Source of the DNA: Burkholderiaceae bacterium 16
GTDB taxonomy: Bacteria > Pseudomonadota > Gammaproteobacteria > Burkholderiales > Burkholderiaceae
Direction of reading: 5' to 3'
Assembly (NCBI GenBank): GCA_000955785.1
Contig: JYOD01000117.1
Location: forward strand, 16,289-80,288
DNA length: 64,000 nucleotides
Position 1 is the stretch's first letter. Each line of letters starts with the position of its first letter. Below are positions 1 through 8,403 of the stretch, in pieces. A program made the position numbers and the translations under genes. The notes under the pieces were generated by a model, which was given only the letters and a program-made list of their open reading frames with translations, was not told where the DNA came from and did not search any database.

Positions 1-409
1 ACCGTATAGCAGGAGGTAATTGGCAGTGAGACTACACGAGGATGTCTCGGGACGGTGCCACGCCGTTGCGGGATTGACACAATCCGGTTCGCCGCGGCGG
101 GCCGGATCGCGCGTTGCGTGACAGCGCATGGCGGTACTGAAGAGAATGTCCAGAAAAGCGATCGATGCCTTACCGACCGGCCGCTACTGGGCCACGCCAC
201 ACGCGCCATTCCCTCTGGACGGTCCCAACGGCCATGATGAGGTCTTCCCCGGCGCCCAATGCATCAGCGACGGCAAATGGGTAACGTTCTATAAGGGCGG
301 GGAAGAGGTATGGGCGTGTAATGCCATGTATGCGGCAGCCCATTTCGACTTTGCACCCGTTCCAACCCACCACTCGTCGACGGACGAATGAGAGGGTCGG
401 ACGGTTCCC
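1..409 (+). repeat. ~400-bp dispersed direct repeat, copy A
   Basis: The first ~409 bases recur in the same orientation at 59632-60039. The match covers an upstream region, a small gene and the first bases after its stop. Both copies carry the palindrome GGATTG-ACA-CAATCC (71-85 here), which also contains a TTGACA that could be a -35 box. Similarity fades after the shared stretch GTCGGACGGTTCCC. The left limit of this copy is outside the window. Confidence 0.8.
128..391 (+). CDS. Conserved small protein of unknown function, copy 1
   Basis: This is an 87-residue cytoplasmic-looking protein without signal peptide or membrane segment. It has a basic N-terminus, a GPNGH and FPGAQC central stretch, and a GKWVTFY segment followed by a second cysteine. 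I do not recognise a named family. Its twin at 59760-60023 matches at about 73 of 87 residues by my manual count, and the differences are mostly conservative, which suggests that both copies are coding. It lies downstream of a conserved GGATTG/CAATCC palindrome that may be a promoter or operator. Function unknown. Confidence 0.65.
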   Translation: MAVLKRMSRKAIDALPTGRYWATPHAPFPLDGPNGHDEVFPGAQCISDGKWVTFYKGGEEVWACNAMYAAAHFDFAPVPTHHSSTDE

Positions 410-446
410 ACTGCCGCTCCCAACAAAGCAGCCAATCCGTTGTCTA

Positions 447-491
447 GGCTAAATTCAAATGCCCGGTGTTTGGCTAAGTTGAAATGTCCGA
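447..491. repeat. Two 20-bp near-identical direct repeats (possible IS end)
   Basis: The unit GGCTAAATTCAAATGCCCGG at 447-466 is repeated at 472-491 with four changes, 25 bases apart. Short spaced direct repeats of this sort are typical of the transposase-binding ends of IS21-family elements, so this may be the stub of such an element. No transposase gene adjoins it, so the assignment is weak. Confidence 0.3.
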
Positions 492-559
492 TTCAGAGCG
501 TGTGGTTTTGGGGTTTCTTGGCTTGCTTCTTTAGGGTGTCCCGTAAGGCAGTGGTGCTT

Positions 560-1080
560 TGAAGGCTGTTTCGAGGACAGCATGCAAGTCTGTGGCGCTG
601 AGCTGTCGCTGAGGCTTCTTGCCCAGGGTTCCGCACCGGCCCGCTCGGCCCGCCGCAGCGCCGCTTCGAGTTCGGCTCGCAGGCCTCCCTGTACCGCTTC
701 GCCATGCTCAAGCGCCTGCTCTGCCTCCGCCAGTTCTCGACTGAGCGTGTCGCGTTCGGCCTGCAGCCGCACCCGCTCCTCGGCACCGGTCACGGCGCGT
801 CCTGTGCCCTCGCCTGCACCGCTGCCAGCTCAGCGCGCAATTTCCGCGAGCGCCTGCTCGGCATTCTGGCTGGTCGATCTCCCGCAGTGCGCGGCGCTCG
901 GTAGCGCTGGCCCTCTCCTGCGCGATGGATACCGATCGCGGGTACGCTCCAACTCCGTCGAGAATTGGGTACGCAACTCCTGCAACTGCCGCTCGAGCGC
1001 CTAGAGCTGGGGCCCCCCCCCGCGCGACGCGCGTGCGCGGCCAAGTTGGCCTGGCCCTCGGCATCCGGCTCACAGCCTCA
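560..1080 (-). pseudogene. Frameshifted coiled-coil protein remnant (KfrA-like)
   Basis: The reverse strand encodes a heptad-rich, Glu/Arg/Ala/Leu-rich coiled coil spread over at least three frames: a piece with LQELRTQF, a piece with ERRALREIDQ, a piece with KLRAELAAVQARAQ and a piece with RLQAERDTLSRELAEAEQ. Read together they resemble the long C-terminal coiled coil of KfrA-type (plasmid-borne DNA-binding) proteins. No intact N-terminal DNA-binding domain is seen. At least two frameshifts and an in-frame stop near 1001 make it a dead gene. Its neighbours are an IS-end-like repeat and a duplicated unit, consistent with a decayed mobile segment. Confidence 0.5.
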
Positions 1081-1248
1081 CAGAACGACGCGGTATCGGC
1101 CGCGTCGTTCTTATCAGTTCTGGCGCCTGGTGGGCGATCTGATCCGCGTGGACCTGCCGTCGCTGCGGAAAAGCTGTGCGCCTGGCAGGCATTGCAAGCG
1201 TGGCTGCCTGTAAAGCCGCGCCTGGCATAGCTCGTTCACGCTCCCACG

Positions 1249-2043
1249 TTACTTGGGCATCCCTTCGTACATGCTGGTGACGTCTTCCATCACCTGAAGA
1301 ATACGCTCGCTGGTCGTGGCGATGTTTCTCAACTGTTCCGCGCGACTGACCCCGGTCTGATTGAGTGCCTCTTCAAAGAACAGCCACTGAGAGCCGGCAA
1401 GCTGCAGTTCGCGACGGATTGCCTCTGTGTTTTGCGGTGCCGCGGTGAGGAGTTCCTGCGCGGCTGCGAATTCCCTGGTAGCCGTGTCCAGATCCTGCGC
1501 CATCTGGGGGGAGGTAATGCCCCAGGCGCGGAACATGCTGATCTTGGCGATTCTCTGCGAGAGCATCCGCTGGCGGCCGGCAACGTTGATCAGCTTACCC
1601 ATCATGGTGCCAGAATGTTTCTCGAGCAGGAGGGTTCCCTGTTGCGCAAGCTTCAGCACGTCCTCGCTCAGTCTTACGATTGCTTTCGCGCTATCGAGAT
1701 TCGGATCGCCAGCGGACAGCAACTGCTTATAGGGAATCCATGTCTGCTCGAGCCTGGCGTAGGTGTCCTTGATCTCCGGCGTGGGCGCGGACGCCTTCAG
1801 CTCCATGAGCTGCTTGTCAAAGAGCGCCACGGACTGTTCGAGGACCTTCTTCGAACGTTCGACTTCAACACCGAGGCCAGCCTGGCAGTAAGCCTTGGCC
1901 ATGCGCTGAGACAGCATGCGCTGGCGGCCCGCCTTGTTGATCGCCGCGTTGATCGTTAGCGTTTCGGCCGAAGCGGTCCCGGCCAAGGCCAGCGCCAGGA
2001 CGCTGCAGGCAATCAAGCAGAAGGAACAGAGGTAACGTTTCAA
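1249..2043 (-). CDS. Periplasmic protein with two PilJ/NIT-like sensor domains
   Basis: The protein (264 aa from the chosen start) has a Sec signal peptide (KRYLCSFC...AGTASA) and then two copies of the PilJ/NarX-type helical motif around the sequence GRQRMLSQR, once just after the signal and once near the middle. This domain type is the ligand-sensing part of nitrate sensors and pilus chemoreceptors. There is no membrane anchor or output domain, so it would act as a free periplasmic binding protein. I chose the TTG at 2041-2043 because GGAGA lies five bases upstream and the signal peptide then starts cleanly. The ATG at 2085 would overlap the upstream gene by 29 bases. It follows 2057-2737 in one operon. 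Confidence 0.75.
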   Translation of the reverse strand: MKRYLCSFCLIACSVLALALAGTASAETLTINAAINKAGRQRMLSQRMAKAYCQAGLGVEVERSKKVLEQSVALFDKQLMELKASAPTPEIKDTYARLEQTWIPYKQLLSAGDPNLDSAKAIVRLSEDVLKLAQQGTLLLEKHSGTMMGKLINVAGRQRMLSQRIAKISMFRAWGITSPQMAQDLDTATREFAAAQELLTAAPQNTEAIRRELQLAGSQWLFFEEALNQTGVSRAEQLRNIATTSERILQVMEDVTSMYEGMPK

Positions 2044-2056
2044 GGGCGTCTCCGCG

Positions 2057-2737
2057 TTAAACTTTGATTTGACCTTTGGACGCATCGCTAGAGCCGACGA
2101 CGTGTCGGATCAGCTGATCCATCTCCTTGATGATGTCCGCAAGCACCAGCGTGATCACCGCGAACTCCCTGCCGTACTCTCCCGCCCGTGCCGCCGAGAT
2201 GCGCGCATTCATTGCGACGATGTTCGCCTGCATCGAAATACTGCTGAGGCGCTCGACGAGGTCGGTCTGGCGTTTGCGCACAGCGACCTCGCAACGGTGC
2301 ATTTCCTCCTGGTAGGCCTGCGTGACGGTCTGCAGCAGTTCAAGTATTGGCGTGGCCTGCGCCACCAGCATGTCGAGGGATGGCGCTCGCCGGCTGGTGT
2401 CGGCGAGTGGTGCGTCTATCGCTGTTTTGACCTGGGTGATGAATTCACGGATACGCGCGTCAGCGCGCGGACTACCAAAGTACAGTTGCTGCAAAGCGCC
2501 GGAGAATGCGCCGGGCAAACGCTCATTGCCGGTCACGAGATCCGAATGCGCCGACTCGAACATTGACAGGCACTTGCGTGCGATATCGAGCGCGGCAGTG
2601 TCCCCCCGCGAAGCGAGCAATATCTGGAGGACGACCCGTTGCGACAGCATGCGCTGCCTTCCGGAAAGGTTGATCAATCCGCCGATGGTTTCGGCGGACA
2701 CTTCGGCCTCGGGTGACTGAGTAGAGAAAGCGTTCAT
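2057..2737 (-). CDS. Cytoplasmic PilJ/NIT-domain protein with MCP-like tail
   Basis: This 226-residue protein has no signal peptide. Its N-terminus carries the motif SGRQRMLSQR of PilJ/NIT-type sensor domains. The C-terminal ~60 residues (SMQANIVAMNARISAARAGE and following) match the helical hairpin tip of methyl-accepting chemotaxis proteins. It looks like a soluble sensor-adaptor and is co-transcribed with the periplasmic two-domain partner downstream. The ATG at 2735-2737 was preferred over an upstream start because residues before it lack similarity and would cover the leader. Nitrate or nitrite as ligand is an inference from the domain family. Confidence 0.7.
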   Translation of the reverse strand: MNAFSTQSPEAEVSAETIGGLINLSGRQRMLSQRVVLQILLASRGDTAALDIARKCLSMFESAHSDLVTGNERLPGAFSGALQQLYFGSPRADARIREFITQVKTAIDAPLADTSRRAPSLDMLVAQATPILELLQTVTQAYQEEMHRCEVAVRKRQTDLVERLSSISMQANIVAMNARISAARAGEYGREFAVITLVLADIIKEMDQLIRHVVGSSDASKGQIKV

Positions 2738-2790
2738 GCCATGCCTTGCAGGTAGTGTCGACGCAGACGCGCACCGCGCTGACCGGCAAA

Positions 2791-2860
2791 GAAAAAGCGC
2801 CCCGAAGCGAGATGCCTGCAAACCGGTTGTCCGGTTCGTGATCATTTCGCTTCGGGGCGC
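2791..2860 (-). terminator. Leader terminator/attenuator before the PilJ operon
   Basis: On the minus strand GCGCCCCGAAGCGA pairs with TCGCTTCGGGGCGC to give a perfect 14-bp stem (2797-2810 with 2847-2860), followed directly by five T residues (2792-2796), about 55 bases before the start codon at 2737. The 36-base loop contains its own small hairpin (ACCGG/CCGGT), and another small stem (GCTCC/GGAGC, 2874-2888) lies just upstream. This is the layout of a factor-dependent transcription attenuator. Confidence 0.6.
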
Positions 2861-3075
2861 CGTTGCCCGGGATGCTCCTTTTCGGAGCGTGTCATCGCGA
2901 CTTGCCAGATTGTTTCAAGGCCGCCGTTGGCCTGTGTGTCGCATACGCAATATCTATGCCATAGCACACGGAAGTTGCATCAGGCTGAGGGCGCAGGAAA
3001 ATGGCACGGCGGGACCGACCCGCGCACCGATCCCGTGCCAGATGCCTCATCACGACGCGTGCGTTGGGGCATGGC

Positions 3076-3189
3076 CAACTGCTCACGGGTAACTCTCGGC
3101 TTGACGAGAAGTGCTTTGCCTGCCGCATCGACCCCATGAACGGCAAACACGTCTTTGGCCAGATCGATACCCACGGTAACAATGGACAT
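3076..3189 (-). pseudogene. IS110-family transposase N-terminal stub
   Basis: A start codon at 3187-3189 with an AGGAGGGG ribosome site opens a frame reading MSIVTVGIDLAKDVFAVHGVD and on to about VTREQL. This is the N-terminus of the IS110-family DEDD transposase, including the first catalytic Asp in GIDLAKDVF. Similarity stops after about 38 residues, whereas the family is 300-400 residues long, so only the 5' end remains. Confidence 0.75.
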
Positions 3190-3619
3190 GGGGCTTCCCC
3201 TCCTGTGGTCGTGATGGCGTTTCGACACGCCATCATGGCATCTCGATGCCGACTTGCGGCTTCCGCCGCAGCCTCGGGACGGGGAAGTCCCTTCCATTCG
3301 ATTACCCAAGATTCCGATCGGTCTGCCCATCGTGGCGGGGGCCATGACCTCTCTCGGTGGCCCGCAGTCTATTGGTTTTCAAACCTATTTCTTGGCGACT
3401 ACGAGAGCGCGCCAAAGCGGGGGCTGACTAAGCGGCAATGTGGTGGCTTTCTGCTCTGGCGATGGAGGGATACCATCGTTCAACGTGCGATCGGAACTGG
3501 TCATTGAGCGCGGCAGTCCGGCGCAGCTGGCGCGTACCCGAATGTGTGACGATAGCAATTCCCAGTTGTGCGAAGCGCGGCCCAGCACCGCGGAAATTGC
3601 GCTCGGTTCATGCTCCTGC
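3190..3619. other. Gene-free stretch upstream of the IS110 stub
   Basis: This 430-base stretch contains no frame that resembles a protein family. The part next to 3189 is probably the untranslated left end of the IS110 element. The part next to 3619 is the downstream flank of the Bug gene. No terminator or repeat was recognised in it. Confidence 0.4.
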
Positions 3620-4594
3620 TCAGTCCAGCTTGGCCCCGGTCGATTTCAGCAACTTGTTCCAGCGTAGCGCCTCGGCGGCGATCTTCTTGCCGAAATCCTC
3701 CGGGCCAAGTTCGGCCGGGAGCGCGCCGGCGGATTCGAGGTTCTTCAGCATCGCGGCATTTTTCAGCATCTCCCTCACCTTCGCATGCAGGCTTTTTTGC
3801 ACGTCCACGGGGGTGCCGCGCGGCGCCGTAAGGCCAAACCAGTTGCTTACCTTGAACTCCGGCACCCCTGATTCGACTGAGGAAGGCACCGACGGCATCA
3901 TCGGAATCCGCTTGTCGCTTGCCACGGCAAGGGCGCGCAGCTTGCCCGACTCTATGAAGCCGGCCACAGTCGGTGCGGCGGTGATCAGGATGTCAATCTG
4001 GCCGCCAAGCAGGTCGTTCAATGCCGGCCCGGAGCCTTTGTAGGGAACATGGTTGATGTCGATTTTTGCCACGGACTTGAGCAGTTCCCCGGCAACATGG
4101 GGGCCGCTGCCTGGGCCGCCTGAACCGAACGTCACCTTGCCGGGCCTTTGCCTCGCATACTCGATCAGCTCCTTCAGGCTATGCGCCGGCACCTTCGGAT
4201 TCACCACGAGTACGTAGGGGGCTTCGGCGAACTGCGCGATCGGCATGAAGTCTCGCAACGGATCGAAGGACAACTTCGGGAACAGGGTGGGAACAATTGT
4301 GGTCGTCATTTCGGTGGCCATCAGCGTATAGCCATTCGGCTCAGCCTTCGCCACGTATGCCATGGCGATCGTACCGCTTGCACCCGGCTTGTTCTCTACG
4401 ACAAATGGCTGTTGATACGCCTCGCCCATATAACGCGCGGCGGCCCGGGTGACATAGTCGGTGGTGCCGCCTGGCGCATACGGCACAGCGATTGTCACTG
4501 TCTTGTTCGGATAGGGCTGCGCAGCTTGGGCGCCGACTGCGCCAACTGCGCAGACCGAACTGAACAACATGCCGAGAATGGATAGGGTCTTCAT
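3620..4594 (-). CDS. Bug/TctC-family periplasmic solute-binding protein
   Basis: A 324-residue protein with a Sec signal peptide (cleavage near GAQA) followed by the Bug hallmark PNKTVTIAVPYAPGGTTDYVTR. The rest keeps the family pattern, including PGASGTIAMAYVAKAEPNGYT, PYKGSGPALNDLLGGQID and SGKLRALAVASDKR. Bug proteins bind organic or sugar acids in the periplasm for TTT-type transport or sensing, but no membrane TctA/TctB partner is present nearby. The ATG at 4592-4594 has a CAGGAGACA ribosome site. It lies downstream of, and reads with, the enolase-superfamily dehydratase at 4792-5955, so its ligand is probably a sugar acid (inference). Confidence 0.88.
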   Translation of the reverse strand: MKTLSILGMLFSSVCAVGAVGAQAAQPYPNKTVTIAVPYAPGGTTDYVTRAAARYMGEAYQQPFVVENKPGASGTIAMAYVAKAEPNGYTLMATEMTTTIVPTLFPKLSFDPLRDFMPIAQFAEAPYVLVVNPKVPAHSLKELIEYARQRPGKVTFGSGGPGSGPHVAGELLKSVAKIDINHVPYKGSGPALNDLLGGQIDILITAAPTVAGFIESGKLRALAVASDKRIPMMPSVPSSVESGVPEFKVSNWFGLTAPRGTPVDVQKSLHAKVREMLKNAAMLKNLESAGALPAELGPEDFGKKIAAEALRWNKLLKSTGAKLD

Positions 4595-4791
4595 TGTTTG
4601 TCTCCTGGGGCTTCGCGAACTGATGCCGCATTTATGAGTGGTAAGCGGCAACGGCGACGGCTTCCGTGCCCATCCTGATCTTCTTGGTGTAAAACCGCCC
4701 TGCGGGACCGATGCGGACGCCAGAGGGCAGCTTGTCGGAGCTCGGATGTGGAACAGGGTCGTGCTTGCAACCGCCTAAGGCCTCTGTGCGC

Positions 4792-5955
4792 TTATTGATC
4801 GACGACGAAACCGTCGAGATGCGGGCGCATCGAGATCGGCTTTGACAGCGGCGGCCGGATCTTTTGCGCATCCGCCACCAAGTTCATGCCGAGTCCCGGA
4901 CCGCTGGGGATGTCGACGAAGCCGTTGAGCGGCAACGGGACCCGGTCCACGATGTTGGTGCCAAGGTGTTCCGGGCGCGACTCGAAGATGCCGGCCTCGA
5001 AGCCCGTGGCATATTCCTGGATAGCAAAGTTGGGAATGGCAGCATCGAGTTGGAGGCACGCGGCGAGGCCGATGGGCGAGAGCGGGTTGTGCGGCACAAC
5101 TTGCACATGATGGGCTTCCGCCATGGCCGCTACCTTGCGCGCGCCGGTGATGCCGCCGCAGACACAAGGATCCACCCGCGCATATTCGACGCTATTGCGG
5201 CTCAGGAGTGCCTGGAATTCATAGATGGAGGTGAAACGCTCGCCGGTCGCGATGGGAATATGGATCTTTTCGGCGACGCGCGTCATGCCGTCCGGGCCTT
5301 CAGGCCGGATCGGGTCTTCGATAAACATCGGATGCGTGTCTTCGATGCCGCGCGCAAACACCACTGCCTCCGCCGGAGTCAGGCGGCGATGCAGTTCAAT
5401 CAGCAGGTCCACTCTGTCGCCGACGACCTCGCGCATGCGGTGCACATTGTCGATAGCATCACGCATCTTCTTGATATGCGTCTTGAAGTAAATCTGGTCG
5501 TTGCCTTCGTCAAGGAAGGGGTTGAGGTGGCCGAAGGCGGTGAACCCCGCTTCCATCTTCGCTTTGCATTCCACCAGGATCTTTTCGATGCTGCTCTCGT
5601 AGATATGCCCGTAGATACGCGCTTTCGTGCGCACAGGCCCGCCCAGCAACTGGTAGATGGGCACATTCAGCGCCTTGCCCTTGATGTCCCACAGGGCGAT
5701 GTCGATCGCGGAGATGGCCGAGTTGATGGCGATGCCCTGGAAGTACCCGAACCGGTGCATCACGTTCCAGTGGTGCTCGATCTCGAATGCGTCCCTTCCT
5801 TCCAAATATTCCGCAAAGCGCCGGATGGCGGCAGCCGATGCCTCCAACTGGCCCCAGGCGCCGGACTCGCCGACGCCGACAATGCCTTCGTCCGTGCTGA
5901 CGCGGGCAAACATGAACTGCCCGACGTGCAGGGCCTCGACTTTGGTGATCCTCAT
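4792..5955 (-). CDS. Enolase-superfamily dehydratase, galactonate dehydratase-like
   Basis: A 387-residue mandelate racemase/muconate-lactonizing family enzyme. The N-terminal capping domain is followed by the barrel with metal ligands in DLLIELHRR, FIEDPIRPE and IATGERF. The conserved C-terminal block VDPCVCGGITGARKVAAMAE and VVPHNPLSPIGLAA is close to the D-galactonate dehydratase group. It probably dehydrates an aldonic acid to a 2-keto-3-deoxy acid. The ATG at 5953-5955 has a GAGGATC ribosome site. The gene is divergent from the LacI regulator at 6140, with tandem LacI operators between them, and is followed by a Bug protein. The exact sugar acid is not determinable by eye. Confidence 0.82.
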   Translation of the reverse strand: MRITKVEALHVGQFMFARVSTDEGIVGVGESGAWGQLEASAAAIRRFAEYLEGRDAFEIEHHWNVMHRFGYFQGIAINSAISAIDIALWDIKGKALNVPIYQLLGGPVRTKARIYGHIYESSIEKILVECKAKMEAGFTAFGHLNPFLDEGNDQIYFKTHIKKMRDAIDNVHRMREVVGDRVDLLIELHRRLTPAEAVVFARGIEDTHPMFIEDPIRPEGPDGMTRVAEKIHIPIATGERFTSIYEFQALLSRNSVEYARVDPCVCGGITGARKVAAMAEAHHVQVVPHNPLSPIGLAACLQLDAAIPNFAIQEYATGFEAGIFESRPEHLGTNIVDRVPLPLNGFVDIPSGPGLGMNLVADAQKIRPPLSKPISMRPHLDGFVVDQ

Positions 5956-6060
5956 TCTGATCCTCGTGATTGCTGAATTGCCGATCCGGCGCTTTGGATA
6001 AGGCGGATCTGTAGTGCCCACGGCCGGACAATCTCGTGGTGCTAGGCTTGATTTCCGTTC

Positions 6061-6084
6061 GGAAACGTTTCCGGAAACGTTTCC
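6061..6084. promoter_or_regulatory. Tandem LacI-type operators
   Basis: Two perfect 12-bp palindromes GGAAACGTTTCC stand end to end (6061-6072 and 6073-6084), with flanking half-copies (TTCCG before, GAA after). A central CG in a perfect palindrome is the classic LacI-family operator form. They sit in the divergent promoter region between 4792-5955 and the LacI gene at 6140, so they should control both. Confidence 0.75.
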
Positions 6085-6139
6085 GAAGAGTAGATGGCAT
6101 ACTTCGGGGAGTCAAGAGCAGAGTTGAAAATCTCCCCAA

Positions 6140-7204
6140 ATGAGTAACAGGCCAACTTCTTCCGAAACCAGGCGCGTCGGCATCAAGGAGGTCGCCGAAC
6201 GCGCGGGCGTCGGTATCGCCTCCGTGTCCCGGGTGCTTTCCGGCCAGCCAGGATCCAGCCCACAGCTGACCGAGCGGGTGATGCAGGCGGCGCGGGAACT
6301 CGGCTATATGCCGAACCTGATGGCGCAAAACCTGCGCCGGCGGACCACCAAGTCAATTGGATTCGTCGGGTCAGACATCACCAATCCCTTATTGGCGTCG
6401 ATCGTCGGGGGCGCGGAAAGTGTGCTGAGCGCGGCGGGCTATTCCATCCTTCTGACCAATTCGGGCGGCGCGCCAGATGTGGACGCGGAGCGCATAGAAG
6501 TACTGCTGCAGCGGCAGGTCGACGGCTTGATCGTCTTGCCAGCACTGGAAGACAACGCCGCAACACTTGCGGCACTTGCCAGCGCCACCGCGCCGGTGGT
6601 AATCATCGACCGCGCCATGGCCGGCGATCTCGATGTGCACTATGTGCTCTCCGATCATTACCTCGGCATGGGGGAAGCTACGCGGTACTTGCTGCGGCAA
6701 GGGCACCGGCGCATCGGGTTGGCGGTCGGCCAGAATGTGCGCCCGTCCCGTGAGCGGATCCGCGCAGTGGAAGACGCTTTTCGAGCGGAGGGGTTGTCGC
6801 CTGATGTGATGGTCGACTCCGGCAGTCTGTCGCCCGAGCATGGGGAGAGTGCGATGGAAGGCTTCCTGGCGGGCGCCAATCCACCGACCGCGGTCATTCT
6901 CGGTGGCAACCAGTTGCTGGAAGGGGCCTTGCGTGCCGTGCGCAAGCGCGGCTTGCGCTTGGGCGATCAGCTATCGCTAGTGTGCTGCGACGACGTTGCG
7001 TTGTCGCGGATGTATGATCCGCCAATCGCGACCGTGCTGCGCGATACCGCGATGCTGGGCCGACGTGCCGCCGAGGTGTTGCTCGATCAGATTAAAGACC
7101 CGCACCAGACCACCCCGGTCCTGCTGCCTACCAGCTTCGAGCCGCGCGAAAGCTGTGGCCTCGTTGCGACGCCGAAGATAAGGTCATCGCGTCGCCCGGG
7201 CTAG
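6140..7204 (+). CDS. LacI-family transcriptional regulator
   Basis: A 354-residue regulator: an N-terminal helix-turn-helix (VGIKEVAERAGVGIASVSRVLSG, about residues 13-35), the hinge helix (MAQNLRRRTTKSIGFV), and a periplasmic-binding-protein-like effector domain to the end (SDITNPLL, LSDHYLGMGEATRYLL, VCCDDVALSRMYDPPIATVLRD). It is divergently transcribed from the galactonate dehydratase-like gene. The tandem GGAAACGTTTCC palindromes upstream are its likely operators. The effector is probably the sugar acid handled by that operon (inference). Confidence 0.88.
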   Translation: MSNRPTSSETRRVGIKEVAERAGVGIASVSRVLSGQPGSSPQLTERVMQAARELGYMPNLMAQNLRRRTTKSIGFVGSDITNPLLASIVGGAESVLSAAGYSILLTNSGGAPDVDAERIEVLLQRQVDGLIVLPALEDNAATLAALASATAPVVIIDRAMAGDLDVHYVLSDHYLGMGEATRYLLRQGHRRIGLAVGQNVRPSRERIRAVEDAFRAEGLSPDVMVDSGSLSPEHGESAMEGFLAGANPPTAVILGGNQLLEGALRAVRKRGLRLGDQLSLVCCDDVALSRMYDPPIATVLRDTAMLGRRAAEVLLDQIKDPHQTTPVLLPTSFEPRESCGLVATPKIRSSRRPG

Positions 7205-7342
7205 CCGACGGCTTCAGGCACTAGGGACGGTGGGCCCGCGGCCTGCAAGTGGTCCACAGTCAGGCATTGCTGGGCTATCAGGATTTATCACTGGCACGGT
7301 AAGCCCCCTACCGCCTTCGGCACTCGGTGGGACAGAAGCGAT

Positions 7343-7370
7343 ACAGGCAAGCGCCAAGACGCCTGCCTGT
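7343..7370. terminator. Possible bidirectional hairpin between convergent genes
   Basis: ACAGGCAAGCGCC and GACGCCTGCCTGT form an almost continuous stem with two mismatches. It lies between the end of the LacI gene (7204) and the end of the convergent di-iron hydroxylase gene (7403). There is no clear T-run on either side, so termination is only inferred from position. Confidence 0.35.
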
Positions 7371-7402
7371 ACCTATTCACGCAGTCCTACATGATCGAGG
7401 AG

Positions 7403-8209
7403 TCAGGCCGCCATGACGCGGCGCTCGTCTTCACTGAGATCGGGACCGTCGAGTGTTACGCGTGAATGGTCCGTGCGGAACTTGTTGATAATGGGTTTCA
7501 GTTCTTCCTTGACGTGCTCTTCACTGTAGCCGTTAAAGAGGTGGCCGAGCAAGCCGCGGCGCAAGTCGGTTGTGTCCATGAACCAGTCGGCGATCGGGAA
7601 CGTCAGATTCATGTTGTATTTCATCATGATGCCCATGTTGTGATGCGCGGTGTGATGGCGGCGAATGGTATTGATGAAGGGCATGTTTCGCACGAACCAG
7701 TTGTCGTGCACGTGGCAGCAGTAGTGGAACGTTTCGTAGATGAGGTATTGAGCGACCATTGTTAGAAAGACAATGTACCCCGCGTTAGTGTTGATCACGA
7801 GCGAAGTCAGATAGCCAAGACCACCGCCGCCTACGCCGAGGGTGATCAGCACGCGCCAGGGAAAGAACACGATACGAAACTCACGCGTGGTGTCGATTGT
7901 GGCGTCCTGGTCGGTGAAGTATTGATGATGTTGCCGGGTATGGCGGTCATAGATCGCGCGAAGCGCGAACACATCGATCTTCCGATGCATGACATACCGG
8001 TGCATAAACCATTCGACGAAGTTGCCGGCCAGGAAGACAGGTAAGACTAAAGCCCACTCCCACCGAGCACCTTGCAGATGCGTGAGCGCGTAGTACAGCG
8101 CGGCAATGCCGACGCCATAGATCACGGTGATGTGCAGCACACCGTTATAAAGTGGGCTGATGTCGGCCTTGTACTGCTCTCGGAATTTTCGTTGGCGTTC
8201 GGTCATCAT
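7403..8209 (-). CDS. Fatty acid hydroxylase/sterol desaturase superfamily membrane protein
   Basis: A 268-residue integral membrane protein with the di-iron histidine boxes of the superfamily: HRYVMHR (~70), HTRQHHQYF (~93), HYCCHVHD (~167) and HHTAHHN (~188). There are about four hydrophobic segments. Such enzymes hydroxylate or desaturate lipids, carotenoids or alkyl substrates using O2. The gene forms the last transcription unit of the GntR regulon and has its own operator-like palindrome at 8268-8279. The substrate is unknown. With a neighbouring hydrolase, alcohol dehydrogenase and permease, a catabolic or substrate-modifying role is plausible. Confidence 0.8.
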   Translation of the reverse strand: MMTERQRKFREQYKADISPLYNGVLHITVIYGVGIAALYYALTHLQGARWEWALVLPVFLAGNFVEWFMHRYVMHRKIDVFALRAIYDRHTRQHHQYFTDQDATIDTTREFRIVFFPWRVLITLGVGGGGLGYLTSLVINTNAGYIVFLTMVAQYLIYETFHYCCHVHDNWFVRNMPFINTIRRHHTAHHNMGIMMKYNMNLTFPIADWFMDTTDLRRGLLGHLFNGYSEEHVKEELKPIINKFRTDHSRVTLDGPDLSEDERRVMAA

Positions 8210-8267
8210 GGTTGGTCTCCTTCGTCTGTAGGGGCAATGGTTGCGCTTCCGCTCAACTAATACATAA

Positions 8268-8279
8268 CTAACATATTAG
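8268..8279. promoter_or_regulatory. Putative GntR operator 3
   Basis: CTAACATATTAG differs by one base from the core CTAATATATTAG of the two perfect 16-bp palindromes at 9829 and 11993. It lies 58 bases upstream of the hydroxylase start at 8209, with a second ACTAATA half-site at 8256-8262. Confidence 0.6.
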
Positions 8280-8349
8280 TGGGATATAATAAAAAGTCAA
8301 AGGCTGAATGGGCATATGCGACGCGGCAACAGCAGCCTTACAACGGCCC

Positions 8350-8377
8350 AAAAGAAAGCCCCCGGCAAGCCGGGGGC
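8350..8377 (-). terminator. Rho-independent terminator of the MFS gene
   Basis: On the minus strand GCCCCCGGC and GCCGGGGGC form a 9-bp stem with a tiny loop (8358-8377), followed by TTTCTTTT (8350-8357). It lies 27 bases after the stop of the MFS gene. Confidence 0.8.
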
Positions 8378-8403
8378 AGTTCCGCCGCCGTAGCTCAGGG
8401 CGG

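Noticed and set aside
2891..3075. Continuation of the IS110 transposase beyond residue 38
   Set aside because: Checked the three reverse frames; none continues the family pattern, so the transposase is truncated rather than frameshifted.
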